Source: Amborella trichopoda (lineage: Eukaryota; Streptophyta; Magnoliopsida; Amborellales; Amborellaceae). Taken from it: DNA of 64,000 nucleotides. Positions 1 to 10,499 of this stretch are shown in pieces. Within the stretch, counting starts at the first letter, position 1, and each line of letters begins with the position of its first letter. The DNA is taken from assembly GCF_000471905.2 (NCBI RefSeq), contig NW_006496628.1, forward strand, positions 1,946,654-2,010,653. The letters run 5' to 3'. The translations under genes were made by a program, and so were the position numbers. Under the pieces are notes generated by a model. It had not been told where the DNA came from. It saw only the letters and a list, made by a program, of their open reading frames with translations, and ran no database searches.

Positions 1-930
1 TCGCATGTTTTGCATGCAAGTTTAGACTGCTTCCTTCTCATGTATAGGATTAAGATGGCGGTAAGCCAAATTTCTCCATCTTGATATGAACTAATCCATG
101 GGCTCATCGGGGTCTTGAGTCAGAGTGAGACGTTCGATGGTTTGACCCTCTCTCTCAACCTCATAGAAGTGTTGATAGAACAGTTTCTCCATCTCCTACC
201 TTATATGCACTGAGTTTGAAGGAAGTCGGGCATACTATTGAAATGTTGGGCTATCAAGGGTCTCAACGAATTGTTGAAGAAGAAGTCTCCCATCAGCCGC
301 TGTTTCTCGACATGCTGTCTGAAAGTGGGCAATATGCTAGTTTGGGGACGTGGTTCCATTGAATAAGGTAAACATCCCTTTCTTATAATCGGAGGGAAAT
401 GGGACCTGATCAATATACGAGGGGTGTGGCCTTTAATAAGGCGTCGCACCCTGTATCCTTGGGATTTGTCTGTTCTTTAGGCTATGGGTGACCATAGCAT
501 CAATGTCTGTCTAAGAGACGAGATGAGGGACAGAATTGTCCTGTGAGGTAGAAGGAGGGGGCTGCCATGGAGGTGCACCATCAGAATGATGGGAATTGAA
601 CTCATGATAAGCCGACTGGCGTGCGATGTCGATAGGATCGATCTTTTCCATTATCAAGTGCACCATATCCTCAAACTTGTTCATGCACTCTTCCTGCGCA
701 TCACCGGGCTGCCTTACAACCATTACACTGACCGTTTCTCTATGGAGGTCAACGTTGGTGGCAACTGAGGGCTTGCAAACTTGATGGGTCGTACATGGTA
801 CGTCAGCCAGTAGGGGGCCCTGACTGTACTCAACTCTTGTATATTGATAGTGTTTGGATCGGTTCTCGATGATCTTGGGACCGTGGCTGCTGAGTGGCTA
901 GGTCTTCTTCTATGACAGTAACCAAAGCAC
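1..930 (-). pseudogene. second gag-like region (classical plant gypsy gag), decayed
   Basis: Translating the minus strand in shifting frames gives segments typical of the plant gypsy gag (retrotrans_gag): an MEK-containing N-terminal stretch near 650, then HIAHFQ-like and LLLQQFVETL-like pieces around 300-240. Near 100-20 there is an F(I)SRWRNLAYRHLNP-like block followed by a C(M)QNM-like block. In intact elements these form the capsid core that assembles the cytoplasmic particle. Several in-frame stops and frameshifts are present. This gag differs in type from the gag at 1490-2590 just upstream of it in the same direction, so either two elements are juxtaposed or A carries a composite. Homology is from recognised motif spacing only. 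Confidence 0.6.
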
Positions 931-960
931 AAGGTTCATGAAGCTCTTCTTCAGGCTTCA

Positions 961-1431
961 TCATCTGAAGGGGTAGAAGGGATTCAGGTGAAGAGGGTCG
1001 TCAAAATTGATTGTTTTGACTGCCTTGGTCACCTCCCTAGTCAAAATTTGTAGACCTCTATCGCCTTTAGCCTTGAGGTTTTGATGGACCTCACACAAAA
1101 ATTGTGATCTAGGTTGCAGCTGGTCAGCCCTTCTTGCACGGGAGAGAGCTGTCTCCATCAGGTGCAGCAATGGATGAAGGATAGAAACTAGAGTCATCTT
1201 GGGCCAGAGAGGATGAAGGTCTCGATCTTCCTTCAGGTCAATGCCTTGAGGTCTCTTGTGACCTCCAGAGACATGACCAAAGTGACAGGCCTGGTACAGG
1301 ACGGCACTCTTGGGGGAAACCTTTGAGTGCCAAGGCTGTAGGTGCTTGCTCGATGAAGGAGTGGGTCGGAGAAGAATTGAGTCATGCAAAGGCCCGAGTC
1401 TAGGGCAAGGGGACGTCTGTAATGGCGACAC
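961..1431 (-). other. 156-residue open frame between two gag regions, unidentified
   Basis: An uninterrupted minus-strand frame of 156 codons lies between the zinc-finger part of the element A gag and the second gag-like region. It is rich in H, L, P and R, with no membrane segment or domain I recognise. It may be chance, or the linker of the gag polyprotein. I do not assign a function. Confidence 0.2.
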
Positions 1432-1489
1432 GTGTGTGCCCCTTGAAGAAGGATTAGGGGTGATCAGGGGGTCAGCTCGGGCTCTTTCA

Positions 1490-2590
1490 AGTGATCTAGC
1501 CTTAAGAGGTCAAGAACTACAAGCAAGTGTTTGTAGGAGAATAAGTGTAGGCTTGCCCCTTGATAACATCCTCTTTGAGTTACTCGGAGTTCCCGTTTCT
1601 TCTATCGTTGCGATCGTATTTTTGGGGAGTAGGTTTGTGAAGATACCCATCTTTTGGGTATCATGGGCATCGTTTCTGTGCCACTTGCACCATTTGTTCT
1701 TATCATTAACCTCAAATGGTGGTTCAGATGGTGGTGGGAGTTGAACCATGTTTTTCTTCAAAAGTAACTTCAACACTTTTTCTAACTGGTCTTTGAGAGG
1801 AGTGAAGTTGTCCTCTCTCCTTAGATTGTTATTTTGAGCATTAGCTCTAGGCTGACTCCTTCGATTTTGATTCTTATTATTGTGCTAGGTGGCTAAACCC
1901 CAAGCCAGTCTGTTAACGACAATTTTGTTAACCTGACCAGAAGTTTTCCCCTTGTCGTTGCTCTTATTTTTATTCTGGGGAGTCGTGATGGGTTTGTTAT
2001 CGGGCCTAGTACTGAGGGGTGTCCCTCTCGACGTTTCATGTCATGCCACCCACTCGATCATGGAGTCGAAAGAGTGGGGGACAAGTCCCTGGCTAAAGAA
2101 GGTCTTGTATTCAAAAGCTGCATTTTCTAAGGCCATGGAGATTTTAGTTGGGTCGGTAAGTGGTCGGTAAGTGGACATTCTCCTAGGTTTTGTTTGGTTG
2201 CACTGAGCTCGTCCAGGGAAAGAGATCTTGGTGTTGACCCACGGTAATGAGAGAAAAATTGAACATTTCGTCTGGAGTTATGTTTGGTTGAGTGGTCATT
2301 ATTCTCCGATGCCAATTCAAAGCCTCACCGGTCAAAGTTTGTGAAAACAGGGCCATCAACTGGTTAGGCCTATCTTGCAAGGCTCGACTGGAGAGGAGGT
2401 ACGCGTTGACGTGAATATCTGGGTCACTCTTCCCATGGAATTTTTTTTTAAACTCTGGGATGACAAACCCAAGGGGAAGGTCTTTCATGCCTCCAAGGGT
2501 CTCATGAACATAGGCCTTTAGGGGTAGGATTTCATGCATACTCATCCTTACAAGCATATCTTGTATCGCTTTTAAGGTGCTTGTTGGGTA
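1490..2590 (-). pseudogene. gag: Element A gag, frameshifted
   Basis: This is the structural capsid protein of a Ty3/gypsy element. The 2557-2183 frame contains the gag core: LKAYVHETLGGM, then FVIPEFKKKFHGKSDPD, HVNAYLL, DRPNQL and ALNWHRRI. The reading then shifts into the frame at 2315-2127 (SLSLDELSATKQ). It resumes toward 1776-1510, where a CKWHRNDAHDTQ motif gives a partial CCHC-like knuckle. Element B (51375-52510) and element C (8005-8710) carry the same order: acidic/aromatic FxxPQF..KF, DPE.., RP..LK, W.R, then DEL...K. At least two frameshifts and several stops make it nonfunctional. A Gln/Pro-rich N-terminal extension precedes it (3149-2572). Confidence 0.8.
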
Positions 2591-3149
2591 TTTGGCATGA
2601 GAGTAGGCCCACCGGTCGGTGGGTTCCCAAGTGTAGATTGGGAAGTTGAGATTTGGGGTAGATGTGGGCCTATATGGGCCTGAGGTTGATGGGTCGCGGT
2701 TACCGAAACGGTTAGATACATTTGTGCCTGAGGGGCATACTGGCCCATAGTTGTCCCCTCCAGTTGCAGAAATGGCACGGTTTGTTGGACCGTATGGACT
2801 AAGAGGACCGATTGAAGAATCGGCTGACTTGGTTGTGCCAGGAGTTGACTTATACTGCTAACTTGGTTTGGGTTTGACCCGTGAGTTGAGGCATGAACAT
2901 TGTAATCTAAGTCAACCAGACTTTTAAGGGCAACTTGAATGCCCATCTCGCCTAAGGGTTGATCTAAACTGATGCCTCTGCTCCGTTTAGTGTTAAGAAC
3001 ATCGTGAGCGATACTATGGTGGCTCGAGGTTGGATTGGATCTCCTAGACCGAAGTGGGTCTTGGTTTTGAGACCGCTGCATCTCGGGGTTATCTTAGTTC
3101 GAGTTATGGGAATTGGTGCTAGATGCTGCATGAACTTCTTCCCTCGCAT
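2572..3149 (-). pseudogene. Element A gag N-terminal Gln/Pro-rich extension
   Basis: A 169-residue minus-strand frame (3081-2572) overlaps a second frame up to 3149 and lies immediately upstream of the gag core. It is rich in Q, P, S and T with repeated HQPQ, LLAQPSQP and PQAQ-like runs. This resembles the Q/P-rich N-terminal part of the element B gag at 51104-51370. It is probably the disordered leader of the gag polyprotein rather than a separate protein. It has no recognised domain. Confidence 0.5.
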
Positions 3150-3539
3150 TGCTCTTGCTTTGGTTGCCTAAGGTCAGACAGCTCCTATTGTGGCTACGTA
3201 AGGTTCCCTATAGGATAATGCCAGGCCGGACCCCCTGGCTGTTCAATGTTTTTCAGGTGGAGCCAAATTTCAGACCATACAGAGCTCAGGGTTAGGAGTG
3301 GATCCTTGGGACTCAACTTCTAATTGAAGATCTGGATGATGGATAATGGATTGGCCTGAGTTCTTGCCGTAATCCCAAGGGATTGCGACATATTGGTCCC
3401 TAGGTTTGGGAAGGTTCGGTTTAGAGTCAGCCGTGGAGCGGTCATCATAATCGTTTTGGGTAACCAACATGATGACTTTCTTTTGCCTGATTCTAGAGTC
3501 TAAGCTTAGGTAAGATATAAACTCGATGACTTAGGGTAG

Positions 3540-4200
3540 ACTCAGCCTGACTCTAGGGGCAAAACCTTAACTAAGACCAAGGCTAGGACTAGACCGGAAT
3601 CTAGACTTGCTAAACTCAATGGGTTTTGGTTCAGATCCTAACTAGGGTAAGCCTAGTCTAGCTCTAGAGGCAACTCTAAGCTTGGACCTATCCTAGAACC
3701 TAGACTAATATCTAGACTAGATGGGTGCCAGTCTAGGCTTGGACCAAGAGTGGGTCTAGGTTCGGACCTGGGTGTGAGCCTGGTTCGGACCTGGACTGAG
3801 CTGGGTGCAAGCCTAAGCTTTGACCTAGAGGGTTATGATAATCAGACCGAGTGTGGCCCCGAACTGGATCAAAGTTTGTTTAGGAACGAGCCCTTGGCTC
3901 AGACCAAAAGGGGCCTAGGTTCAAACCTGGGTGTGAACCTGGTTCGGATCTGGGCAAGGCTGGGTATAAGCCTGAACTTGGACCCAGAGAGTTTTAATGA
4001 TCAGAATAGGTATGGACTTGGACTGGATCAAAGATGAACTAGGAACGAGCCTTCATCTTGGACCAAGAGGGGCCTAAGTTCGGACCAAGGCGAAACCTGG
4101 TTCGAACCTGGGCTATGCTGGGTACAAGTCTAAACCTGGACCCAGAGGGTTCAGCTCGGACCAAAAGCAAATTCAGCCTGAGACCTAAGATCAATAAGCA
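3540..4200. repeat. Degenerate tandem repeat in element A leader (about 130 bp period)
   Basis: Units built from recurring phrases such as 'ggtcggacctgg', 'tgagctgggtgcaagcctaa', 'ggacccagagggtt' and 'gactggatcaaag' repeat with a period near 130 bp. The same minisatellite, in opposite orientation, occupies 49590-50060 of element B. It is therefore a conserved leader feature of the family. Open frames across it (for example 3750-4037 plus) only reflect the repeat. Confidence 0.7.
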
Positions 4201-5812
4201 ATCAAGCAAACGAAACAGTTTGACCTAGTATAGTACTGTAGGTAGGTTTGGCTTGAGAGTGGGTTCCTAACTACTGAATGCGGCTAGGCTGATATAGGTC
4301 CCCGCATAGCTCCTGACCTCCTGTTATAGGATTTTGCCAAGTCCTATTATACGCGGTGTTACTTTGAGGCGACGGATTACGGAGGGGTGATCACAGTTAA
4401 AGTTGCGCAAATCCCAACTTCCTCGACTCTCAAAGCTGGGTTCCCTTCATGCCATTAACGTAGATTTTGCAGGTTTTCAAAAAATTTGTTTTCTGGTTTT
4501 TTTAGATTCTCGTTCGGTGTGTGCTAGAGTGTGTAAAGAAGCACACAAATGAAAATAAATTCAAGCACACAGGCACACAATAAGAAAGAAAACAAGTGAG
4601 CAGTCGGCGCTGATCGTGCCTAGTGATGCGCGCTTCGAGGTGAAACTCGCTCGAGGCACAATATAGATGGAGGGGTGCAGAACCCCTAAGAATGTATGGC
4701 CAAAGTAGTGAAATCGAGCACAGTTCGTGCAAGTCGAGCGCGACCCGAGTCGAGGATGACTCGAACAGGACACAGTTCAGGGAGGTTTCAAGCAACCTTC
4801 AATCAATTTTTTTTTTTTTATATTTTTATATATATATTTTCTTTTAAATATGATGAAAAACAACTAAAATAAGCATGATGAAAGAAGGAAAAATAGGAAT
4901 TCGATCAAAATTAACAAACTAAAATGAAAAAGAAAAGTCAGGAGAAGGACAGACTTATCTGAAGGCTCTGAAATAGGCCTGTGGGTCCCAGAATTTGTTT
5001 GGGACCTCTGTGATTGATCGGCACGGACCGGGTCTCCCGTGCGGCACAGGTCATATCGCCCAAAAAAAAAAATTTAAAAAAGAATTATCTTGTTTATCTT
5101 GATAAAATAAGGATATTGAAACAGAAGAACAGTAGATAGAACAGACCTGTATTAAGCAAAATAACTTTTTGGCATTTTTAAAAATTTTATTTTGCTATAA
5201 AATTGTGCGAACAGTCACAAAAGAGACCCCAAACCCAGCCTGAAAATTTTCAAAAAAATCTGAATTGGGCGACATGGGGCACCAAAGGGCGTGTCGCCCT
5301 GGACCTGGGCGGCACGACCCATGTCGCCTGGGCAGCACGCTCTATGTCGCCTGGGTGGCACGCCTAATGTTGCCCAAAACGTTATTATTTTTTATTTGTT
5401 TTTATATTTTTTTCTTATAGATCTTGATAAAATAAGCTTACTATAAACTTGGAGAAACAGCAAAAAAAAACGTTGTTTCTTAAAATAAATTAAAATAAAC
5501 CGACACGAGAGGACCGCAGATCTAACAAAAACATATTTTTTGTATTTTTAAATACTTTATTTTGACCTGAAAATTTGTGAACATTCACAAAATGGTACCT
5601 AGAACATGCCTGAAAAGTTTCCAAAGATTCTGAGATTTTTGAAATTTTGATGCTCGGATCACGCTCGATATGCCCCACGGTGGGCGCCAAAATGCTCCTC
5701 GGTGGCATGAGCCTAAACTGCCAACCAATTTTATGAAATTTTTTCTCCTATATGTCATGAGCCTAAACTTCCAACCAATTTTAAAAGAAAAATAAAAATA
5801 AAAAAGACAACG
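4201..5812 (-). other. Element A 5' leader, noncoding, with GC-rich modules
   Basis: There is no credible gene here. The block 4250-4450 matches 49330-49510 of element B in reverse orientation. At 5265-5375 there are copies of the GC-rich motif family (cgacatgg/ggcgtgtcgccc/gggcggcacg) that element B carries in its LTR and leader. The stretches 5200-5290 and 5575-5650 are related to each other ('cagtcacaaaa..gacc..cctgaaaattttc') and look like two degenerate units of the leader repeat seen three times in B. Confidence 0.55.
5679..5697 (-). promoter_or_regulatory. Duplicate PBS-like sequence in element A leader
   Basis: The sequence ccccacggtgggcgccaaaa repeats almost exactly the true primer-binding-like site at 5814-5831. 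It lies about 135 bp further into the element. It is surrounded by a repeated 'atgagcctaaactgccaaccaatttt' phrase, so a small tandem duplication probably created it. Confidence 0.5.
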
Positions 5813-5813
5813 C

Positions 5814-5831
5814 CCCACGGTGGGCGCCAAA
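5814..5831 (-). promoter_or_regulatory. Primer-binding site of element A
   Basis: Immediately inside the LTR end (TGTTTAC at 5833 is the reverse complement of the LTR terminus), the minus strand reads TTTGGCGCCCACCGTGGGG. This is the PBS form common in plant gypsy elements. Element B has TTTGGCGCCCTCCATGGGG at the equivalent place. Confidence 0.7.
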
Positions 5832-5832
5832 C

Positions 5833-6919
5833 TGTTTACCGTGAAATATCAGAGAGAGCTTTCGATGAAGATCTCTAGATTTTAACACCTTAAACTAAAT
5901 GAAAATGCATTAAAAGAGTGGTAAAGAAATGGGACGAATTGAATTCAGATCTGAGGCCAGATCTGCCCAAAAACGTGCATATCTATTCTCAGATCTGTGG
6001 TAGTGTCAGCATGATCTAGAGCGTGCAAAATGCGATCTTAAATAAAATTAACAAAAAAAATAAAAATAAAATTAAAATAATGCAATAATAAGAAAAAGAA
6101 ATAAATGGTACCAAGCCGGGCTGGATGGCTCGGGACTCCCGAGCCTTCAGGGGTTCGCCTGTATCAAAACCGATCCTGTTGTGTCTCTCTGAGTCGGATG
6201 TTTATCGGCAAATCTCTTCGGTTTGTAGGCTTTGATTTAGGGTTTTGTGTCCTAAGGGTAGATCTGGTATGTCTTCTAAGGGTAGATCTGGGTTTCTCTC
6301 AAGGGGCTAAGGCTACTTGACACAATTTTCAGGGTTTTCTCTCCTGTAACTCCCTCACGTTTTCCATGTCTATCTATTCTATTTCTTTTTCTCTGCAAGG
6401 GGTTTTTCTCTCTCTAGTGTTTCCTTTTCTGAAGTCCCCCCTATATCTCTCTCCGTCCCCCTTTAAATGGTTCTGAAAAGATGCTAAAAGGGAGGGAAAA
6501 TTTTTTGGGGAGAATATCTTCCCGTAACCAGCCAGCAAACTCAGCTAAACACGCATTTTAGAGGTCTCAGACCTGGCCTGGGCGACACTGGTCGTGTCGC
6601 CTGGGAGACAAGCTCCATGTCGCACACACTAATTTTTGTCAAAATTGATATTTTTCACTTCTGGTGTGTTCCTCAGCCTCTTGTGAAGGTCTTAGAGAAA
6701 ATTTGGGTCAAACATGATTTTTTTACTATTTTTAATGATTTTTTTGGAAAAACATAAATCTAGGTCAAAAAGGGTTTTTGCAGGGTTCTGGGCAGGCCAA
6801 CTGCTTCCGAATAACGAGGTAGGCAATGTGAACTATGGATTTGGGTTTACTAGGTTAAGTATGGTTCTAAGGGTTCAAAAAACCACAGAATTTGCAAGAT
6901 TAAAAATGGGGTGTCTACA
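5833..6919 (-). repeat. 5' LTR of element A
   Basis: About 1,087 bp. On the minus strand it starts TGTAGACACC (6919) and ends ...GTAAACA (5833). Its opening aligns with both LTRs of element B (46292 and 55992), including a 'gaacccttag...cttaacctagtaaa' block. It includes a perfect 9-bp-armed palindrome GGCTCGGGACTCCCGAGCC at 6127-6145 and GC-rich motif copies at 6570-6620. Confidence 0.8.
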
Positions 6920-7990
6920 CATGCATTACTATCAGCCTCTCGATGGCTAGAACTAAATTGCCACGGGAGAATGAGAGGACCTTGATTGACTTGTCAAAAT
7001 CCCTCTCCATTCTCCCCTGATTGAGCTTGATGTTCTGCTGAGCCTCTATCCTTTTTTCATCGAGTGCATCCAATTCTTGATATCGAAGTTTGACTCTCTC
7101 ATCTTCTATTAGTCCGTGATGTATAGCGACACGTAGCGAAGGGATTTGAATTTCAAGGGGTCAAACTGATTTTCCCCCATAGACTAGGGAATAAGGAGTG
7201 GAATCAGTGGCATTTCGTGTGGTAGTGCGATAGGCCCTCAAGGCTTTAGGGAGTTTCTCATACAAGTTCTTCTTCATCTTTGATAGTGATTTCCTTAAAA
7301 TGTTGCACAGGGTCTTATTGAACGCTTCAGCTAATCCGTTGGCTCGAGGGTGGTACATAGTTGAGTACCTCCGTTGAGTACCTCCACTCGAAACCGAACT
7401 GGTTAACCAAGCGATCAATGTGATAACCTCTGAACTGAGGGCCATTGTCCGATATAATCCGATCAGGAACTCCAAACCGATATATGATGTGATGTCCCAG
7501 GAAATTAGCTATTGTGGTCCTAATAACTTTTTTAAGGGAGACAGCTTCAGCCCACTTAGAGAAGTAATTTGTTGCAGCTAGAATAATGACATGACCCATT
7601 GCCGAAGGAGGGTCAATAGGCCCTACAATGTTCATCCCCCATTGTGAGAAGACCAAGATGCCATTGTAGGGTGCTCTAGAGGCTGGTGAACGAGGGTTGA
7701 ATGGATATGGCACACCTAGCACATCTTAGCATAGTCTAAGGAATCAGCAATCATCGAAGGCCAATACTCACCCAATCTGCGTATCCATCCATAGAGCTTA
7801 GGAACGGACTGATGCAATCCACAAATTCCCAAGTGTACTTCTTTCACGACCTTATTTGTTTCTTCTGCGTCCACACATTTAAGAAGAATGTTGTCAAATG
7901 ACCGTTTGAAGAGAGCTTATCCTTCAAGGAAAGTATACTTGGTAGACATTCGACGCAAGCTATTGTGCTCGACACGGTCCTCCAGAAGTC
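6920..7990 (-). pseudogene. Ty3/gypsy integrase fragment (element D), Tat-like
   Basis: Integrase inserts retroelement cDNA into the nuclear genome. On the minus strand an HHCC-type N-terminal zinc domain is legible (KYTFLEG, LLKCVDAEE, KEVHLGICGLHQS, YWPSM near 7960-7740). The catalytic core follows: GPIDPPSAMGHVII with ATNYFSKWAEA around 7620-7550, DNGPQF near 7445, then a YHPRANGLAEAFNK block near 7345-7300. The C-terminal region carries the IPSLRVA and LDALDEKRIEAQQ blocks (7150-7050) and SFSRGNLVLAIERLI, which resembles the Tat-lineage C-terminus. A frameshift near 7400 and an in-frame stop near 7161 break it. Upstream RT and RNase H are missing: at about 7990 the sequence switches to a plus-strand gag. 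Confidence 0.85.
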
Positions 7991-8004
7991 TACCATGTCA
8001 TAGA

Positions 8005-8710
8005 AAATTAGTGATGGGCTCTAACCACTTACATCAAGGATATTCTTGGGGATGTCGAACCTCTTCTTTCGGGTTTCGAATTCCCTCAATTTGAAAATAA
8101 GTTCAATGGGAAAGGTGATCCTGAAAACTACATCATCACTTACCTATTAATTTTTCCTGCACTTGAAGAGAAACCTCGCCATCTCAAGGCCATGTTTCAG
8201 TACACTCTCTCCGGACAAGCTTTAACATGGTTCCGAAAGGTGGTATCAAAATACTCAAATCAAAGTCCATATGAGTTGTTTCAACATTTTGTTGAGCAAT
8301 ATCACGGGACCAGGGAGAGATCAATGACCCTTGATGAATTGGTCTCCATTAAATTCAATCCGGGTGAGTTGTTTATAGATTTTGTCCAACGATTTTGGAA
8401 GGCTGCATCAAAAGTCGTTGATTGCACACTTTTTGAATCCTCTAAGATCGGTATGGCCATAGAGCATTCGGCCTTTCTCTTTTGACTCAATACTAGAAAT
8501 GGTTTCACGTTATGAGAGTGCAACAAAAAAGGCCCAAGATCGGTTACCATTTACACTAGGGCAAGAGCCTGATGAAACCATATTGGGGCAAGAGTGAGAT
8601 GAAGTAATGAAGAAACAAGAGCCTGACTATAGTGAAGATTCATCTGAATGTAACCCCGAAGAGATGACAATTGACGAATTTGATGGCGATCCCAAGTCAT
8701 AACCATCATC
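8005..8710 (+). pseudogene. gag: Element C gag core
   Basis: The plus-strand translation begins ALTTYIKDILGDVEPLLS and continues FEFPQFENKFNGKGDPE. It runs through KPRHLKAMF, SGQALTWFRKVV and a DELVSIKFNPGE block, ending near 8485 at a stop. A single-base shift would be needed to carry the frame on into 8490-8710, where acidic residues dominate. This is the same gag type as in elements A and B. Capsid assembly is its normal role. The start is missing and the frame just upstream (near 8000) is broken. Confidence 0.8.
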
Positions 8711-8820
8711 AAAATCATTTAAGGACATAGATGGGGCTTATTCAAAGCAAGGCGACCCCAAGTCAAAACCATCAACCAAATCATTTAAAGATATAGATGG
8801 GGCTTATTCAAAGCAAAGCC
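8690..8820 (+). repeat. Direct repeat of about 66 bp inside element C extension
   Basis: Two consecutive copies encode the peptide phrase GDPKS.PS.KSFKDIDGAYSKQ. They differ by a few substitutions, one of which makes a stop codon (taa) in the first copy. The repeat length is a multiple of three, consistent with duplication while the region was coding. Confidence 0.7.
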
Positions 8821-10490
8821 ATGTAATATTAGCTGACAGGATTGATGAAGATGAAGAAGTCCTAGCTGGTATCAACTTGATAAAGATCGATGAGTCCTTG
8901 CTCAAGCATGAAAATTATCTAATATGGCCTTGGGGTACAAGAAGAAACCGCCATGAAAACGAAGACTGTATCAACTTGATAAAAACTTGATAAAGATCGG
9001 CGAGTTAAAATCCATGTTCAAGCTTGAAATTCATCCAATATGGCCTTGCGACACAAGAAGAAATCACCCTAAAAATGAAGATCAAAATGTTAGAGTGACA
9101 TATTTTATCGAGGAATTTCAGAAACCGAATCATAAGAATTGCCTTAGGTCTAAATCTATTCAATGGGGAGCTCCTATAGAATTAGAGAAGTCCAACCCAC
9201 AAAAGGAGGAAACAATTCTCAATAAAAGTTAAGAATATGAAGATACAAAAGGACCAACTTATCCACCCCATGAGAAAAATACCAGATGAGCATGAATGCA
9301 CTCAACACCCTGTGGCTAGGGAATTTCATAAAAAAAATGCCAATGATTGCCTTAGCTTAGGGTCCATGATCTAAGAGAGAATGGAAGAGCAAACTATCCC
9401 ACAAAAAGTTCCAATTGAAGTGGAAGAAACAAACTTACAGAAGACTCAAGAGACACCTGTCCTAGGCGTGGGGCAGGGGGGAATATTCCAATTGATGAGG
9501 ATAACTGTAGCCAGAATTTTAAAACTCAAGAAAATGAGAAAAGCACAACAAATATCTCAATTTTGGTCAAAGAAACGAGCACACAAAAAGTTCAAGACAT
9601 CCTTGTGATACATGTCTCCACAAAAGAAAATGATCTCATCTTTCAAATAAGTGCAGTGGATGACCCACAGGAGGCTCAAGTCATCAACGAGCTCAATAGA
9701 AGCTAGGGACTCCCAAGACTACATTTGTGAGGAATTCCTTAATCTCAACAGTACAATCCACAAAGAAGCAAAAGAGTCAAGCCTAGAAAATTATGTTGAA
9801 CTATCCCTTAATGTGAACCTAAAAGCAGATCCATCCCCTCAAGAATGGATGAAATAAACTAAACCACTAGAAATCCTCAGAGGCTTACCTGGGCCACCTT
9901 CAATTGACTTCTTGGTAAAACCACCTATTTGGGATGAACAGGTGATTACGCAGAAAAAGCAAGGGATCCAAATTTGATCAATCCTGAAGATCCAACACCT
10001 CCGCAAGAGTTAAAAGAAATCAAACCCCAAGAAATTCTAAGGGGACCACCTGGGCCACTTTCACAGGATTTTCTGAATAACTCGCCTATACAAGATGAAG
10101 AACCATACATATAGAATTATATTATTCCCTGAAGAGAAATGATCCAAAGAAAATGATAGGGGCAGGGGCATGATTCCACTACTTGGGGCACCCCACATTG
10201 AAAGAAAAGAAGAAGATCCAACATGGGCAGTCCTATCCACCAATTTGATAGGGATCGCCCCATCTGATGAAAATACAATAGAGGCGGTCTCATCCAAGAT
10301 ACTGATTGTCTCATCAAATGGAGAAGACCCTACAAGGGAACCCTGTCAAACCACTTGATAGGGGCACCCTCACTTGATGTTGAAAATAAAGCAAGGGCAA
10401 CCGATGAGGCCCACACATTATACGATGACTCCCAACACGCCTTGAGGCGATGTGCTCCTTAAGAGCAACATGAAGTTGCAACTGAAAAAG
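8710..10490 (+). pseudogene. Element C proline-rich extension (family-specific unknown protein)
   Basis: Downstream of gag, a decayed plus-strand frame encodes an acidic, Lys/Pro/Glu-rich protein. Near 9870-9945 and 10015-10105 it carries two copies of a module, EILRG(L/P)PGP(P/L)S followed by DFL..(P/S)P..DE. Element B carries three copies (52910-53390). A VLAGINLIKIDE-like phrase near 8860 matches EIDVIQINEKG in B. I recognise no known domain. Many stops interrupt it, so this copy is dead, but the conserved module in two elements suggests a once-selected protein. What it does is unknown. Confidence 0.55.
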
Positions 10491-10499
10491 ATTACCAAA

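Larger units (their letters stand above)
1..6919 (-). mobile_element. Ty3/gypsy LTR retrotransposon A, truncated by window edge
   Basis: Read on the minus strand, the element starts with an LTR (6919 down to 5833). A primer-binding-like site at about 5831-5814, a repeat-rich leader (5800-3200) and a gag region (3150-1490) follow. The LTR opening TGTAGACACC and the conserved leader block near 4200-4450 match element B (46292 onward and about 49330-49510), so A and B are one family. A begins directly after an integrase reading frame of another element (6920-7990), so it appears to have inserted into it. Its other end, and any target duplication, lie beyond base 1. All frames are broken by stops and shifts, so it is inactive. 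Seen directly: LTR, PBS and gag homology. Inferred: insertion into D. Confidence 0.85.

Noticed and set aside
3750..4037. 95-residue plus-strand frame with repeated LGSDLGVSLVRTW
   Set aside because: A by-product of the leader minisatellite, antisense to the element.
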